A stretch of DNA of 10,755 nucleotides from JBFLYZ01 sp040756415 (GTDB lineage Bacteria; Bacteroidota; Bacteroidia; JADZBD01): assembly GCA_040756415.1 (NCBI GenBank), contig JBFLYZ010000089.1, positions 1 through 10,755 on the forward strand, given 5' to 3'. The first letter of the stretch is position 1. Every line of letters begins with the position of its first letter. The translations under genes and the position numbers were made by a program. Under the pieces are notes generated by a model. It ran no database searches. It was not told where the DNA came from and saw nothing but the letters and a program-made list of their open reading frames with translations. This document shows, piece after piece, positions 1-6,813 of the stretch.

Positions 1-288
1 GGATTGGTCAATAAAAATGAACTTGAGGATAAGTACTGCATAATACAATGGCAGCGTCCTGAACCAGCGTTTGATCCAAAAACTCTTGAGATCATTGAAA
101 TCAAAGCCTTCCCTGAAGTCGCGTATCAGCATTTCCCCGATAAGAAAACCGCTCATCACAAAGAACGATTCAACGGCAATAATGCCATGGCGTAATCCCA
201 GCAAGGTATCGTAACCCGAATGCGCTGCGATAACGCTTATCATGGCAAAGCTTCTCAGCAAATCCAGACCGAATACTCTTGATTTCAT
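1..288 (-). CDS. Acyltransferase-3 family membrane O-acyltransferase, N-terminal part (cut by window end)
   Basis: The frame is open from an ATG at 288 to base 1, giving 96 residues with no stop; the rest lies outside the window. Family 3 acyltransferases (OafA/YrhL/NodX type) are multi-pass inner-membrane proteins that O-acetylate or otherwise acylate surface glycans. The visible hallmarks are the opening LDLLRSFAMISVIAAHSG (residues 8-25), whose His23 matches the conserved catalytic-region His at the end of helix 1; the second-helix motif AVESFFVMSGFLIGEML (38-54); and the basic turn WIKRWFRTLPLYY (71-83) leading into the next helix. This order and spacing match the family start. The gene begins 13 bases after the SDR stop, with a modest CAGG upstream, so it is probably the next gene of the same operon. 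Its likely role is late decoration of the glycan made by the neighbours (inference). Family assignment is firm; acyl donor and acceptor are unknown. Confidence 0.9.
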   Translation of the reverse strand, partial: MKSRVFGLDLLRSFAMISVIAAHSGYDTLLGLRHGIIAVESFFVMSGFLIGEMLIRDFREGFDFNDLKSFWIKRWFRTLPLYYAVLILKFIFIDQS

Positions 289-301
289 AATGTCAGGCCT
301 G

Positions 302-1117
302 TTACCACACGCTCCAGCCTCCATCCACCATCAGGTTGTGGCCCGTTATATACGATGACGCGTCAGACAAAAGGAAAACCGCAGCCGGAGCCACCTCATG
401 GTTATAACTTAATCTTCGCAGGGGACTGAAGTTCGCAAAATTCTCCTCGAATTGCTTTTCGTGGTTGTTCCATACGCCATGCGGAGTGATCTGATTCACA
501 CGTACCCCCTTATGTGCCCAATAAGTGGAAAGGTATTGCGATAACGCCATAACACCTCCTTTAGAGGCCGAATAGGCTGCCGGGCAGCCCAGGCTGGTAC
601 CCTTGTAGAGATTTTGATTAGGAGCTACTACGCTGTAGGTGGAGGGGATATTGATGATGGAGCCTCCTCCATTCTCCGCCATCCAGGTGCCAATCACCTG
701 GCAGGTCAGGAAGGTGCCTTTCAGGTTCGTATCCACCACAGCATCCCAGTTTTCCTCACCGTACTCCTCAAACCGCTGAAAAAAATTGTTGGTCTTGTTC
801 TGATGCCCATTGATCAGTCCATGAATACTTTTGAATTTATCAAGCACTTTAGCTCTCAGGTCCAGGACGGATGATTTATCCGAAACATTGACAACCGCTC
901 CCATCATTTCGCGCTGGTGCCGTTCAGACAGGTCAAGGGCGTTTTTTTCCGGATCAGCCTTCTCAATGTCCGCAATAACCACATGCGCCCCGTATTGCGC
1001 GCAAGCCTCGGCAAAGGCTCGGCCTATCAATCCACAACCCCCTGTGATTATTATAATTTTGCCGGAAAGGTCGAATTTATTCTTGAAATCGATCTTGGTC
1101 GGATCTGTTGTGCGCAT
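302..1117 (-). CDS. Short-chain dehydrogenase/reductase, PtmA-like (sugar-modification oxidoreductase)
   Basis: This 271-residue classical SDR should catalyse an NAD(P)-dependent oxidation or reduction in the cytoplasm. It shows the cofactor glycine motif TGGCGLIG (25-32), an acidic residue after beta-2 (D50 in VVIADI) that suggests NAD preference, the NLKG asparagine (N131), Ser159, and the YxxxK pair Tyr182/Lys186. The C-terminus, SDASSYITGHNLMVDGGW, is typical of the family. The overall pattern resembles PtmA, an SDR of flagellin-glycan loci in Campylobacter and relatives (family recall, not a search). The usual NNAG motif after beta-4 reads NGHQ (103-106), which is unusual. The ATG at 1117 follows the aminotransferase stop by one base (TGATATG), so the two are probably translationally coupled. 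Placement after GNAT, SpsF and aminotransferase genes points to a step in making an unusual amino sugar. The exact substrate is unknown. Confidence 0.88.
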   Translation of the reverse strand: MRTTDPTKIDFKNKFDLSGKIIIITGGCGLIGRAFAEACAQYGAHVVIADIEKADPEKNALDLSERHQREMMGAVVNVSDKSSVLDLRAKVLDKFKSIHGLINGHQNKTNNFFQRFEEYGEENWDAVVDTNLKGTFLTCQVIGTWMAENGGGSIINIPSTYSVVAPNQNLYKGTSLGCPAAYSASKGGVMALSQYLSTYWAHKGVRVNQITPHGVWNNHEKQFEENFANFSPLRRLSYNHEVAPAAVFLLSDASSYITGHNLMVDGGWSVW

Positions 1118-1118
1118 A

Positions 1119-2447
1119 TCATATGTATTTTCTGAAAACCGGTTTTATTACTTCCCCCTTTAGGTATTTTTCGTATCCATCCTCTAGCCCTTTTTTGTAT
1201 ATATCAAGCGCTTCATCCATGGCGGCCATGATATGATCGATCTCTTTATCGGAATGACTGAAATTAGCGCAGAAAATTCCCTGGAAAAGCACTCCCCGCC
1301 TGATCATCTCCTGGTTAAAAAGCGTTCGCATTCCCCAGCAGGGTTCCTTTTTGCTGTTCCTGAAACCAAGCGATGCGTGCCAGTTGAACTGCAGGTTATC
1401 GATATAGCCATTCAGCCCTTTCGATACGATAAGCATCCTTGACCTGTCAATGAATTGCTGGCCGATATCCTGATTATGCTTTACCACGTCATGCTTTTCA
1501 AACTCGTCCATGGTTGCCAGGCCGGCCGCAATGGAACAGGTTTCACCGCCATGCGTAGTTGATATGAGAAATAGCTTCAGCGCGCCTTTTTTCCTGATCC
1601 CCCCCAGGTCCATGACCTCTTTTTTCCCGGTAAGAGCACAGAAAGAAAAGCCGTTAGCGATACCTTTTCCCCAGGTGGCCATATCCGGCACGGCTCCGTA
1701 TTTCGTAATCGATCCAGGATAATCGGTCTTGAACCCGGTGATCATTTCGTCCACGATATACAGGGCTCCGTGTTTATGGGCCAGTTCGATGGCATCGGCC
1801 AGGTAGTTTTGAGGGAGAACATTCATCTTTTCGGGTTCCGATATCACACAGGCGATCTGCCCGGGATAGGCTTCAAAGAGGTTCCCCAGCGATTGCAGGT
1901 CATCTGCCTTATACATCACTGTCATGGAGCTGATCTCCTTGGGAATGCCGAAATCGGCTTCGGTAGTACCAATAAACCAGTCATCGTACGAGTAAAAAGG
2001 ATGCTCGGCCGGGCGGGCAATAAGCTTCCGGCCGGTATAAGCACGCGCCAGTTTGACGGCAGCGGTAGTGACAACAGATCCATTCTTGGCAAATTTTATT
2101 CGGTCGTGTACCCCAACCAGGGAAAGAAAACGTTCTGCCATCTCTCCCTCTATCACTGAAGGCCTTGAAAAATTATTTCCCTTTTCGAGCTCGGCCCGCA
2201 CACGCTCGAGTACGGGCTCATAAGCATGCCCGAGGCTGACCGAAGCGAGCCCGCTCAGGCATTCAATGTATCTGTTGCCATCCAGGTCCCATACGTAACA
2301 CCCCTTTCCATGGGTGATAGCGGCCGGAGACAACCGGGGAAACTGATCATCCCCCTTAGAATAAGTATGTGCCCCACCCGGAATAAGATCATGTATCTTC
2401 TTACGGTATTCGTCCGATTTTCTGAAGTTCGAAATATATTCCATCAC
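1119..2447 (-). CDS. Class-III PLP aminotransferase, glutamate-1-semialdehyde aminomutase-like, sugar-locus subfamily
   Basis: This 442-residue fold-type I PLP enzyme has the length and architecture of HemL-type proteins: an N-terminal IPGGAHTYSKG (22-32), WDLDGNRYIE (53-62), the cofactor Asp233 in IVDEMITGF, and the PLP lysine K261 in TWGKGIANG. It is probably not a heme-pathway enzyme. The HemL phosphate-binding SGTEA is replaced by NGSVVTTAA (122-130), and the usual GTLSGNP-type loop reads STTHGGET (296-303). I associate these variants with aminotransferases in nonulosonate and spore-coat sugar loci (recall, not a search). The likely reaction is amination of a keto-sugar or transfer of an amino group during sugar synthesis. 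Two starts are possible: GTG at 2447, with GAGG 8 bases upstream, or ATG at 2444, which overlaps the SpsF stop as TGATG. GTG is annotated because the SD spacing suits it better. Confidence 0.9.
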   Translation of the reverse strand: MMEYISNFRKSDEYRKKIHDLIPGGAHTYSKGDDQFPRLSPAAITHGKGCYVWDLDGNRYIECLSGLASVSLGHAYEPVLERVRAELEKGNNFSRPSVIEGEMAERFLSLVGVHDRIKFAKNGSVVTTAAVKLARAYTGRKLIARPAEHPFYSYDDWFIGTTEADFGIPKEISSMTVMYKADDLQSLGNLFEAYPGQIACVISEPEKMNVLPQNYLADAIELAHKHGALYIVDEMITGFKTDYPGSITKYGAVPDMATWGKGIANGFSFCALTGKKEVMDLGGIRKKGALKLFLISTTHGGETCSIAAGLATMDEFEKHDVVKHNQDIGQQFIDRSRMLIVSKGLNGYIDNLQFNWHASLGFRNSKKEPCWGMRTLFNQEMIRRGVLFQGIFCANFSHSDKEIDHIMAAMDEALDIYKKGLEDGYEKYLKGEVIKPVFRKYI

Positions 2448-3205
2448 TTTTTTATCCTCTTGTCGTTCTCGATCGATTTGGCATAACCCGCATTAATGAC
2501 ACTGCTCGCATTGATCCGCGCGATTTCAGGACGCGCCTGGAGCAGGGATACCACTTCGTTAATGCTGAAATCGGTCCGGGGAGCAAAATATCTGAATATC
2601 TCCGCAACGGCCGAAAGATCATCAGGGGTATCGACCGATAGTTTGAACTTGTATTCCGCGTTGAATTTTTTATACCCACAGCTAAAGAACCCCGAATCCT
2701 TGATATAAGGCGTCACGTGCTCCCGTTGCGATAGCAGGTCAGCGCGTTCCCATGAAGCCTCAAGCGCTGCAAACGTAAAGACCTCCGTATCACAGCCGTC
2801 TTCATAATCCGGAGCAAATGAATTGCTGAAATAATCATATCCTTTTTCCTGGAATTCCCTGACGGCAAAATCGACCACCTCGCGGTGATGAAGGGGGCAA
2901 TCGGCAGTGATCCTTACGATCACGTCATTCTTGGACATTTTTAACTCCTGCGCACAGCGATAGAAACGGTCCAGTACATCCTGTTCGCTTCCTCTGAAGC
3001 ATTGAACGCCTCTTCCCGCACAAAAAAAAGCCAGTTCATCGTCAACCTGAAGGTCGGATGTCAGCACGATCACCCGATCCAGCTTTTTTGTCCCGCTAAT
3101 CCTGTCAAGCAGGTGCAATAACTGGGGCTTTTCTCCGATCTTTTTCAATACTTTTCCGGGAAGGCGCGTAGAGCCTAAGCGCGCTTGTATGAATGCAGCG
3201 ATCAC
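2444..3205 (-). CDS. spsF: SpsF-type cytidylyltransferase-like protein (CMP-sugar activation candidate)
   Basis: This 253-residue GT-A-fold nucleotidyltransferase-like protein matches the SpsF family, named for Bacillus spore-coat polysaccharide loci and related to CMP-NeuAc and CMP-Kdo synthetases. Visible signatures are the nucleotide-binding QARLGSTRLPGKVL (7-20), RGSEQDVLDRFY (71-82), RITADCPL (98-105) with metal-site candidate Asp102, REHVTPYI (161-168), and SVDTPDDL (190-197) with Asp192. The tail NAGYAKSIEND (238-248) resembles the family's usual C-terminal NxGYxKSxxxD. The start is a GTG at 3205 that shares four bases with the GNAT stop (GTGA), so coupling is likely. The simplest role is activating a sugar acid or amino sugar with CTP, but SpsF proteins have little direct biochemistry, so nucleotide and sugar are inferred. 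It sits between an acetyltransferase and an aminotransferase, which supports a dedicated sugar pathway. Confidence 0.88.
   Translation of the reverse strand: MIAAFIQARLGSTRLPGKVLKKIGEKPQLLHLLDRISGTKKLDRVIVLTSDLQVDDELAFFCAGRGVQCFRGSEQDVLDRFYRCAQELKMSKNDVIVRITADCPLHHREVVDFAVREFQEKGYDYFSNSFAPDYEDGCDTEVFTFAALEASWERADLLSQREHVTPYIKDSGFFSCGYKKFNAEYKFKLSVDTPDDLSAVAEIFRYFAPRTDFSINEVVSLLQARPEIARINASSVINAGYAKSIENDKRIKK
2456..2459 (-). promoter_or_regulatory. Shine-Dalgarno (GAGG) for the class-III aminotransferase
   Basis: The minus-strand sequence AAGAGGAT (2461-2454) contains GAGG, ending 8 bases before the GTG at 2447 and 11 bases before the ATG at 2444. It is the clearest Shine-Dalgarno in the window and lies inside the 3' end of spsF. 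The spacing favours the GTG start. Confidence 0.5.
3202..3205 (-). other. GTGA stop-start overlap between GNAT gene and spsF
   Basis: The GTG start of spsF (3205-3203) and the TGA stop of the GNAT gene (3204-3202) share bases in a four-base GTGA overlap. This arrangement usually means translational coupling, which ties production of the two proteins together. Confidence 0.75.
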
Positions 3206-3735
3206 GAAACCTGATTATAAACGGCCATTAATATCTTATCGACAAATCTCCCATCGGAAAAAACATGCTGCCTGAGGCAACCTTCCTGCACAAAACCTAG
3301 TTTTTTATACAGGTTATACGCGGCCTCATTATTCGAATATACAGCCAGCCACACCTTGTTCAGGTTGAGCTTATCAAAAGCATACCTGACCAGCAGCGTA
3401 CAGGCGTCCCTCCCGAATCCTTTACCCCACGCGCTCATGTCCCCAATAAGTATACCCAGCTCAGCGTTCCTGTTCACCCAATTGATATTTCCAAGCTTGA
3501 TATTTCCAATATGCTTTCCCCTGGATTTATCAATGATGCAGAACATCTGGTTTTCCTTTCCGGAGCTCATGCTTTTCAGAAAACCAACCAGGGCTTCCCG
3601 GGTAGTAGGGAATATACCGGTATCGAGTCCACGGGTAACTTCGGGATTATTCAACCATCCCAGATATTCATCCGTTGCATCCTCGGTGGTTATGGGCCGT
3701 AATCCCGTTTTGTCAGTTTCAAGAAAAAAAGACAT
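3202..3735 (-). CDS. GNAT-family N-acetyltransferase (RimJ/RimL or PseH-like)
   Basis: From the ATG at 3735 this is 177 residues, the normal size for a GNAT. It carries GLRPITTEDA near the N-terminus, the ELGILIGDMSAWGKGFGRDA block (92-111) holding the acetyl-CoA pyrophosphate-binding Q/RxxGxG/A-type turn, and motif B NNEAAYNLYKKLGFVQEG (135-152). In sugar loci such enzymes N-acetylate an amino sugar, as PseH does in pseudaminic acid synthesis; protein N-terminal acetylation is the main alternative for this RimJ/L-like shape. An upstream ATG at 3789 is in frame but would overlap the GT2 gene by 53 bases and add a non-homologous basic leader, so 3735 is preferred; it lies one base after the GT2 stop (TGATATG). 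The stop overlaps the spsF GTG. Location next to an aminotransferase suggests it acylates the amine that enzyme installs (inference). Confidence 0.88.
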   Translation of the reverse strand: MSFFLETDKTGLRPITTEDATDEYLGWLNNPEVTRGLDTGIFPTTREALVGFLKSMSSGKENQMFCIIDKSRGKHIGNIKLGNINWVNRNAELGILIGDMSAWGKGFGRDACTLLVRYAFDKLNLNKVWLAVYSNNEAAYNLYKKLGFVQEGCLRQHVFSDGRFVDKILMAVYNQVS

Positions 3736-3736
3736 A

Positions 3737-4381
3737 TCACTTGCTGTGCTTATCGTCCAGCTTCTGCTTGTATTTCTCCATCTCCGCATGGTTGTTCGTC
3801 AGGTTATTATCGTGGCGCCTGTACCGGTACAAAGGGAGGATAATGTTGTAAATGTTATACTTCTTAAGGAACCTGATGCGGAAATCTTCGTCTTCCCGCG
3901 CCCGAAAAGCATCGTCATAAAGCCCGATATCATAAAGCCTGTCTTTGCGGAACATGATACCGCAGGCAATGGGCTTATCCTGCGCAGACACCCATTCGAT
4001 ATGATCGCCATACTCGTTCACCAGGTAATAATCGACCGACACAGCGTCAAGGCGGTTATTCTCCGTGAGGAATACGGACTGGACCTTAAGCAGGTCACCC
4101 TGTATATAATCGTCAGCATCTAGAAAGACAACAAATTGCCCCCTCGCCTTCTGTATGCCTATGTTACGGGCGTTGGAAAGGCCTTCATTTTTGGAAAGAC
4201 GCAGATATTTGACACTGTCCTTGTAGTTCTCCAATATCCTGGGTGTTTCATCCGTGCTGGCATCATCCACCACGATGATCTCGTAATGATCCTGAGCCAG
4301 GGATTGGTTCAAAGCGCTGCGTATGGCCCGCTCGATATATTTGCCATAATTATAGGCTGTTATGATTACGGATACCAGCAT
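3737..4381 (-). CDS. Family 2 glycosyltransferase, short GT-A form
   Basis: This 214-residue protein is an essentially bare GT-A domain with no membrane helices. It starts with SVIITAYNYGKYIERAI (4-20), then IIVVDDASTDETP (35-47), NEGLSNARNIGI (65-76), the metal-binding LDADD (87-91, DxD at 88-90), and an acidic REDEDFRIR (162-170) where the ED pair is the catalytic-base candidate. It ends with the common PLYRYRRHDNNLT strand (183-195). It should transfer one sugar from a nucleotide donor onto a growing glycan in the cytoplasm or at its membrane face. Its length is near the lower limit of the family but the catalytic elements are complete, so no truncation is inferred. It starts 29 bases after the upstream GT4 stop, the longest gap in the window, with no clear Shine-Dalgarno. 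Donor, acceptor and linkage cannot be read from sequence. Confidence 0.93.
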   Translation of the reverse strand: MLVSVIITAYNYGKYIERAIRSALNQSLAQDHYEIIVVDDASTDETPRILENYKDSVKYLRLSKNEGLSNARNIGIQKARGQFVVFLDADDYIQGDLLKVQSVFLTENNRLDAVSVDYYLVNEYGDHIEWVSAQDKPIACGIMFRKDRLYDIGLYDDAFRAREDEDFRIRFLKKYNIYNIILPLYRYRRHDNNLTNNHAEMEKYKQKLDDKHSK

Positions 4382-4410
4382 GCAAAAGAGAAAGCTAAGA
4401 TAAAGAAAAA
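4382..4410 (-). other. Longest intergenic gap (29 bases), no signal seen
   Basis: This spacer between the GT4 stop and the GT2 start is pyrimidine-rich on the coding strand. It shows no Shine-Dalgarno, no inverted repeat able to act as a terminator, and no recognisable promoter. It separates the upstream glycosyltransferase group from the GT2 gene and sugar-synthesis cassette. Confidence 0.6.
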
Positions 4411-5658
4411 TTAAGGATTGGGGTATTTCAGCAGTTCCCCGGTAAATCGGCTGTAATTTTCATTGCTGCTGAAATGATGCTGGTAGAAGCGCCTGGCCTG
4501 CAGCCGCTTCGCTTCCTGAAGCCGTATATCCCCGGCAAACTGTGTTATCAAGGCCGCAACGGCCTTTTCATCGAAATCAAACGGAATGCAAAAACCTGTT
4601 GTTTCGTTGGCGATCTCAGGGTTTCCGTAAACAGCAGTAGCCATAACTGGGATGCCAAAACTGATGGCTTCCATCATGGAAACCGGCAGGCCTTCAGCTT
4701 CGCTGACATTTATAAAAAGATTGATCGAATTACCCGCATAATATTCCATTATTTTTCCATTTGGCACAAACCCTTTCCATTCCACATGTATGTTCGGGGG
4801 TAGGTCTTTAGCAGCATGGACGGCCTTTTCCATCCCTTCACCTCCACCGAAATGGACCCAGCGCAGTTCAATAGGTATGTGCGCCAGAATTGCCATGATC
4901 TTCTCTATTCTTTTGTTTGCCGAAAAATTAGAGCAAGAAACCAGGGTGAAAACCGCTTTATGATCCAGGCAACTGGTCCCACAATCGCGGACACCAAGAT
5001 GCAACGCCTTTATCTTACCTGCAAGCCACTTGTACTTCTTTTTCAGGTGATCCTCCCCATGCCGTGAAACCGGAAAGATCGCAGAAGCCTGGTCTATTTT
5101 AAACCGGTGAAAGGGCAATGGCCTGATATAGCGGGCCAGGGCCCAGTCCCGGTCGTACAGGTCGATCGAATGGCCACGACACACAAAACTCCCTATCGCT
5201 TTCCTTCTTTTCAGAAGACCGAGCATGATGCATGAATTATGTATCCAATATGCGTAAAAGAATTTCTGGACCTTTCCGTAGCCACTCAATAGTGCCATAA
5301 ATGCGTCAGCCAGGGCCTGCTGGTGGCGCAAAACGCTTTTGTACCTCCCTCTTTCCTTCCAGAACCAGGTTTTGCTTTCCGCGCGGATGAACTCACCGAA
5401 ATACACAGCGATAAATTCTGCAAACCTGCGGGTTTTCTCGCGGGTGCCGGTCGTCACAAGTTTATTGATATCGAGAACCTCGGCATTGGAAGGAAGCACC
5501 CGGGTTAACTGCTTCTGCGATTCGGAAAATATCTCGCAGGGCACCACTATGATCTTCGAGAATTCCGGGGCAAGCAGAGCCATTTCATCAACGAGGTATT
5601 GCTCGGCTGTGCCGAAAGGAAATTCCTTGGTAAAAAGGAAAAGTACCTTGTCCATCAT
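4411..5658 (-). CDS. Family 4 glycosyltransferase (GT-B), EGLPVSMMEA type
   Basis: This 415-residue retaining GT4 enzyme opens with the N-terminal Rossmann strand VLFLFTKEFPFGTAEQYLVDEM (spanning 5-26). It then has a second-domain start LVSCSNFSANKRIEKI (239-254) with the basic residues that bind donor phosphate, HFGGGEGME (269-277), and the diagnostic EX7E block EGLPVSMMEAISFGIPVMAT (E322 and E330). I associate the SCS...KRI plus SEAEGLPVSMMEA combination with capsule and O-antigen transferases of Bacteroidota and Firmicutes (recall, not a search). The start ATGATG at 5658-5653 overlaps the stop of the preceding glycosyltransferase gene; either ATG gives the same protein bar one Met. No N-terminal signal or transmembrane helix is apparent, so it probably acts as a peripheral cytoplasmic enzyme. 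Its donor sugar is not predictable. Confidence 0.92.
   Translation of the reverse strand: MMDKVLFLFTKEFPFGTAEQYLVDEMALLAPEFSKIIVVPCEIFSESQKQLTRVLPSNAEVLDINKLVTTGTREKTRRFAEFIAVYFGEFIRAESKTWFWKERGRYKSVLRHQQALADAFMALLSGYGKVQKFFYAYWIHNSCIMLGLLKRRKAIGSFVCRGHSIDLYDRDWALARYIRPLPFHRFKIDQASAIFPVSRHGEDHLKKKYKWLAGKIKALHLGVRDCGTSCLDHKAVFTLVSCSNFSANKRIEKIMAILAHIPIELRWVHFGGGEGMEKAVHAAKDLPPNIHVEWKGFVPNGKIMEYYAGNSINLFINVSEAEGLPVSMMEAISFGIPVMATAVYGNPEIANETTGFCIPFDFDEKAVAALITQFAGDIRLQEAKRLQARRFYQHHFSSNENYSRFTGELLKYPNP
5653..5658 (-). other. ATGATG double start overlapping the upstream TGA stop
   Basis: Two consecutive ATG codons (5658-5656 and 5655-5653) begin the 415-residue GT4, and the TGA of the preceding GT4 (5657-5655) is embedded between them. 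Either start leaves the genes overlapping, which suggests coupled translation of the two transferases. Confidence 0.7.
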
Positions 5659-6809
5659 TTTCGGGCCAACAGGGCCTCCCAGTATTCCTCGGTTTCTTTG
5701 AAAAAATTTTTAGCAGTATGTATTTCCGTTGCGATCCGAACGCTTTCCATCTGCATGCGTTCATGCAACTCCGGCCGGTTGATGAACTCGGCCAGCGCCA
5801 TCGCAATCCCTTTGGCCGTATCTTCTTCGGCAAGAAAAGCATTGACAGCGGCTTTGGCAAAGTAGCCCGTCTGTCCCACATTTCTCGAAACGATCACGTT
5901 ACCGCAAGCCATAGCTTCCAGCATAGAAAGCGAAGTAAAATTCTCATAATCCTGAGTAGAAACGAAACATTTCGAATGTGCTAATACATCGGCCATATGA
6001 AGGCTATAACCCATTTTAATGGTATGCTGAAGGCCCAGTTCCCTTATTCTTTCCCGAACCAGCTCTTCCTGTTCGCCCTTTCCATAGATCGCAAAACTCC
6101 AGTCTTTTATCCTTTCCGGTTCGAGGCGTTCAAGTAAACTTACGGCCTCCACAAACATCAGTGGGTTTTTATTCGCGCCCAGCCTGGCGGCAAATACGAT
6201 ATCGTTCCTTTTCTCAGCGGGCCTGAACTTCGAAGTATCAGCAAAGCAATAACTGACCGCATAAACGTACGGAACTTTGTACGCAAAACCCTTTTCAAGG
6301 ATAAATTCTTTCAACAAGTGGTACCATGACATAATGCCATCGAACCGAATGGCTTTCAGCACCTGGTCGATCGGTTTTTTGAACCCGGCATCCCAATCAT
6401 ACCTGTAAGGGATAATGCAGTTCACGAGGGTTGTCGATAGCACCGGTCTCATCCAGCCTGGCAGCCGTGATAACTTTCGAAGGCGCTCATAATAAACTGT
6501 TGTGTATTCGGCCACATGTACCACGTTTATCCCGTAACTGAGCAGTTTCAGGTAAAAATCAAAAAACTCTAAAGTATGCTTGAATCGGTTACTATAGTTC
6601 TTCAGGAACACTACACCGGATACCCCTGACAGGCGCCTGATCTCCTTCAATCTTCCGTAGGAATCGCCATCACAGAACAGGTAAACATCATACTTACGCT
6701 GGTCATAGGTGCGGTATTTTTCGAAAAAATCGGCCCAGAAACGTTCCGCCCCACCCCCACCGGAAACATCACCGATCCCATACAGCATTATAGCAACCCT
6801 TTTTTTCAT
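5655..6809 (-). CDS. Family 4 glycosyltransferase (GT-B)
   Basis: From the ATG at 6809 this is 384 residues, beginning MKKRVAIMLYGIGDVSGGGG, where the glycine-rich loop followed by AER is the standard GT4 acceptor-domain start. The donor domain shows VFAARLGANKNPLMFVEAV (205-223, with basic residues R209 and K214), AIYGKGEQEE (240-249) and the EX7E block from E289 to E298 in ENFTSLSMLEAMACGNVIV. It should be a retaining transferase adding one sugar during glycan assembly. An upstream in-frame ATG at 6863 would add 18 residues and overlap the epimerase gene by 50 bases; the 6809 start lies four bases after the epimerase stop and matches the family start, so it is preferred. Its 3' end overlaps the next glycosyltransferase gene, so the two are probably coupled. 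It is not closely similar to that neighbour, so a different linkage is likely. Confidence 0.92.
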   Translation of the reverse strand: MKKRVAIMLYGIGDVSGGGGAERFWADFFEKYRTYDQRKYDVYLFCDGDSYGRLKEIRRLSGVSGVVFLKNYSNRFKHTLEFFDFYLKLLSYGINVVHVAEYTTVYYERLRKLSRLPGWMRPVLSTTLVNCIIPYRYDWDAGFKKPIDQVLKAIRFDGIMSWYHLLKEFILEKGFAYKVPYVYAVSYCFADTSKFRPAEKRNDIVFAARLGANKNPLMFVEAVSLLERLEPERIKDWSFAIYGKGEQEELVRERIRELGLQHTIKMGYSLHMADVLAHSKCFVSTQDYENFTSLSMLEAMACGNVIVSRNVGQTGYFAKAAVNAFLAEEDTAKGIAMALAEFINRPELHERMQMESVRIATEIHTAKNFFKETEEYWEALLARK

Positions 6810-6813
6810 CGGA

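Noticed and set aside
4..195. Plus-strand open frame of 63 codons at the left edge
   Set aside because: It lies antisense to the acyltransferase-3 coding frame, which has clear family motifs over the same bases.
3736..3789. Upstream ATG (3789) for the GNAT gene
   Set aside because: It would overlap the GT2 gene by 53 bases and add an 18-residue leader unlike GNAT starts; the 3735 ATG sits one base after the GT2 stop.
3356..4123. Long plus-strand open frame (255 codons)
   Set aside because: It runs antisense across the GNAT/GT2 junction, shows no recognisable domain, and both opposite-strand genes are complete with catalytic motifs.
4382..4410. Possible promoter or terminator in the largest gap
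   Set aside because: No -35/-10 pair, no Bacteroidota-type TAnnTTTG box and no stem-loop could be found in the 29 bases.
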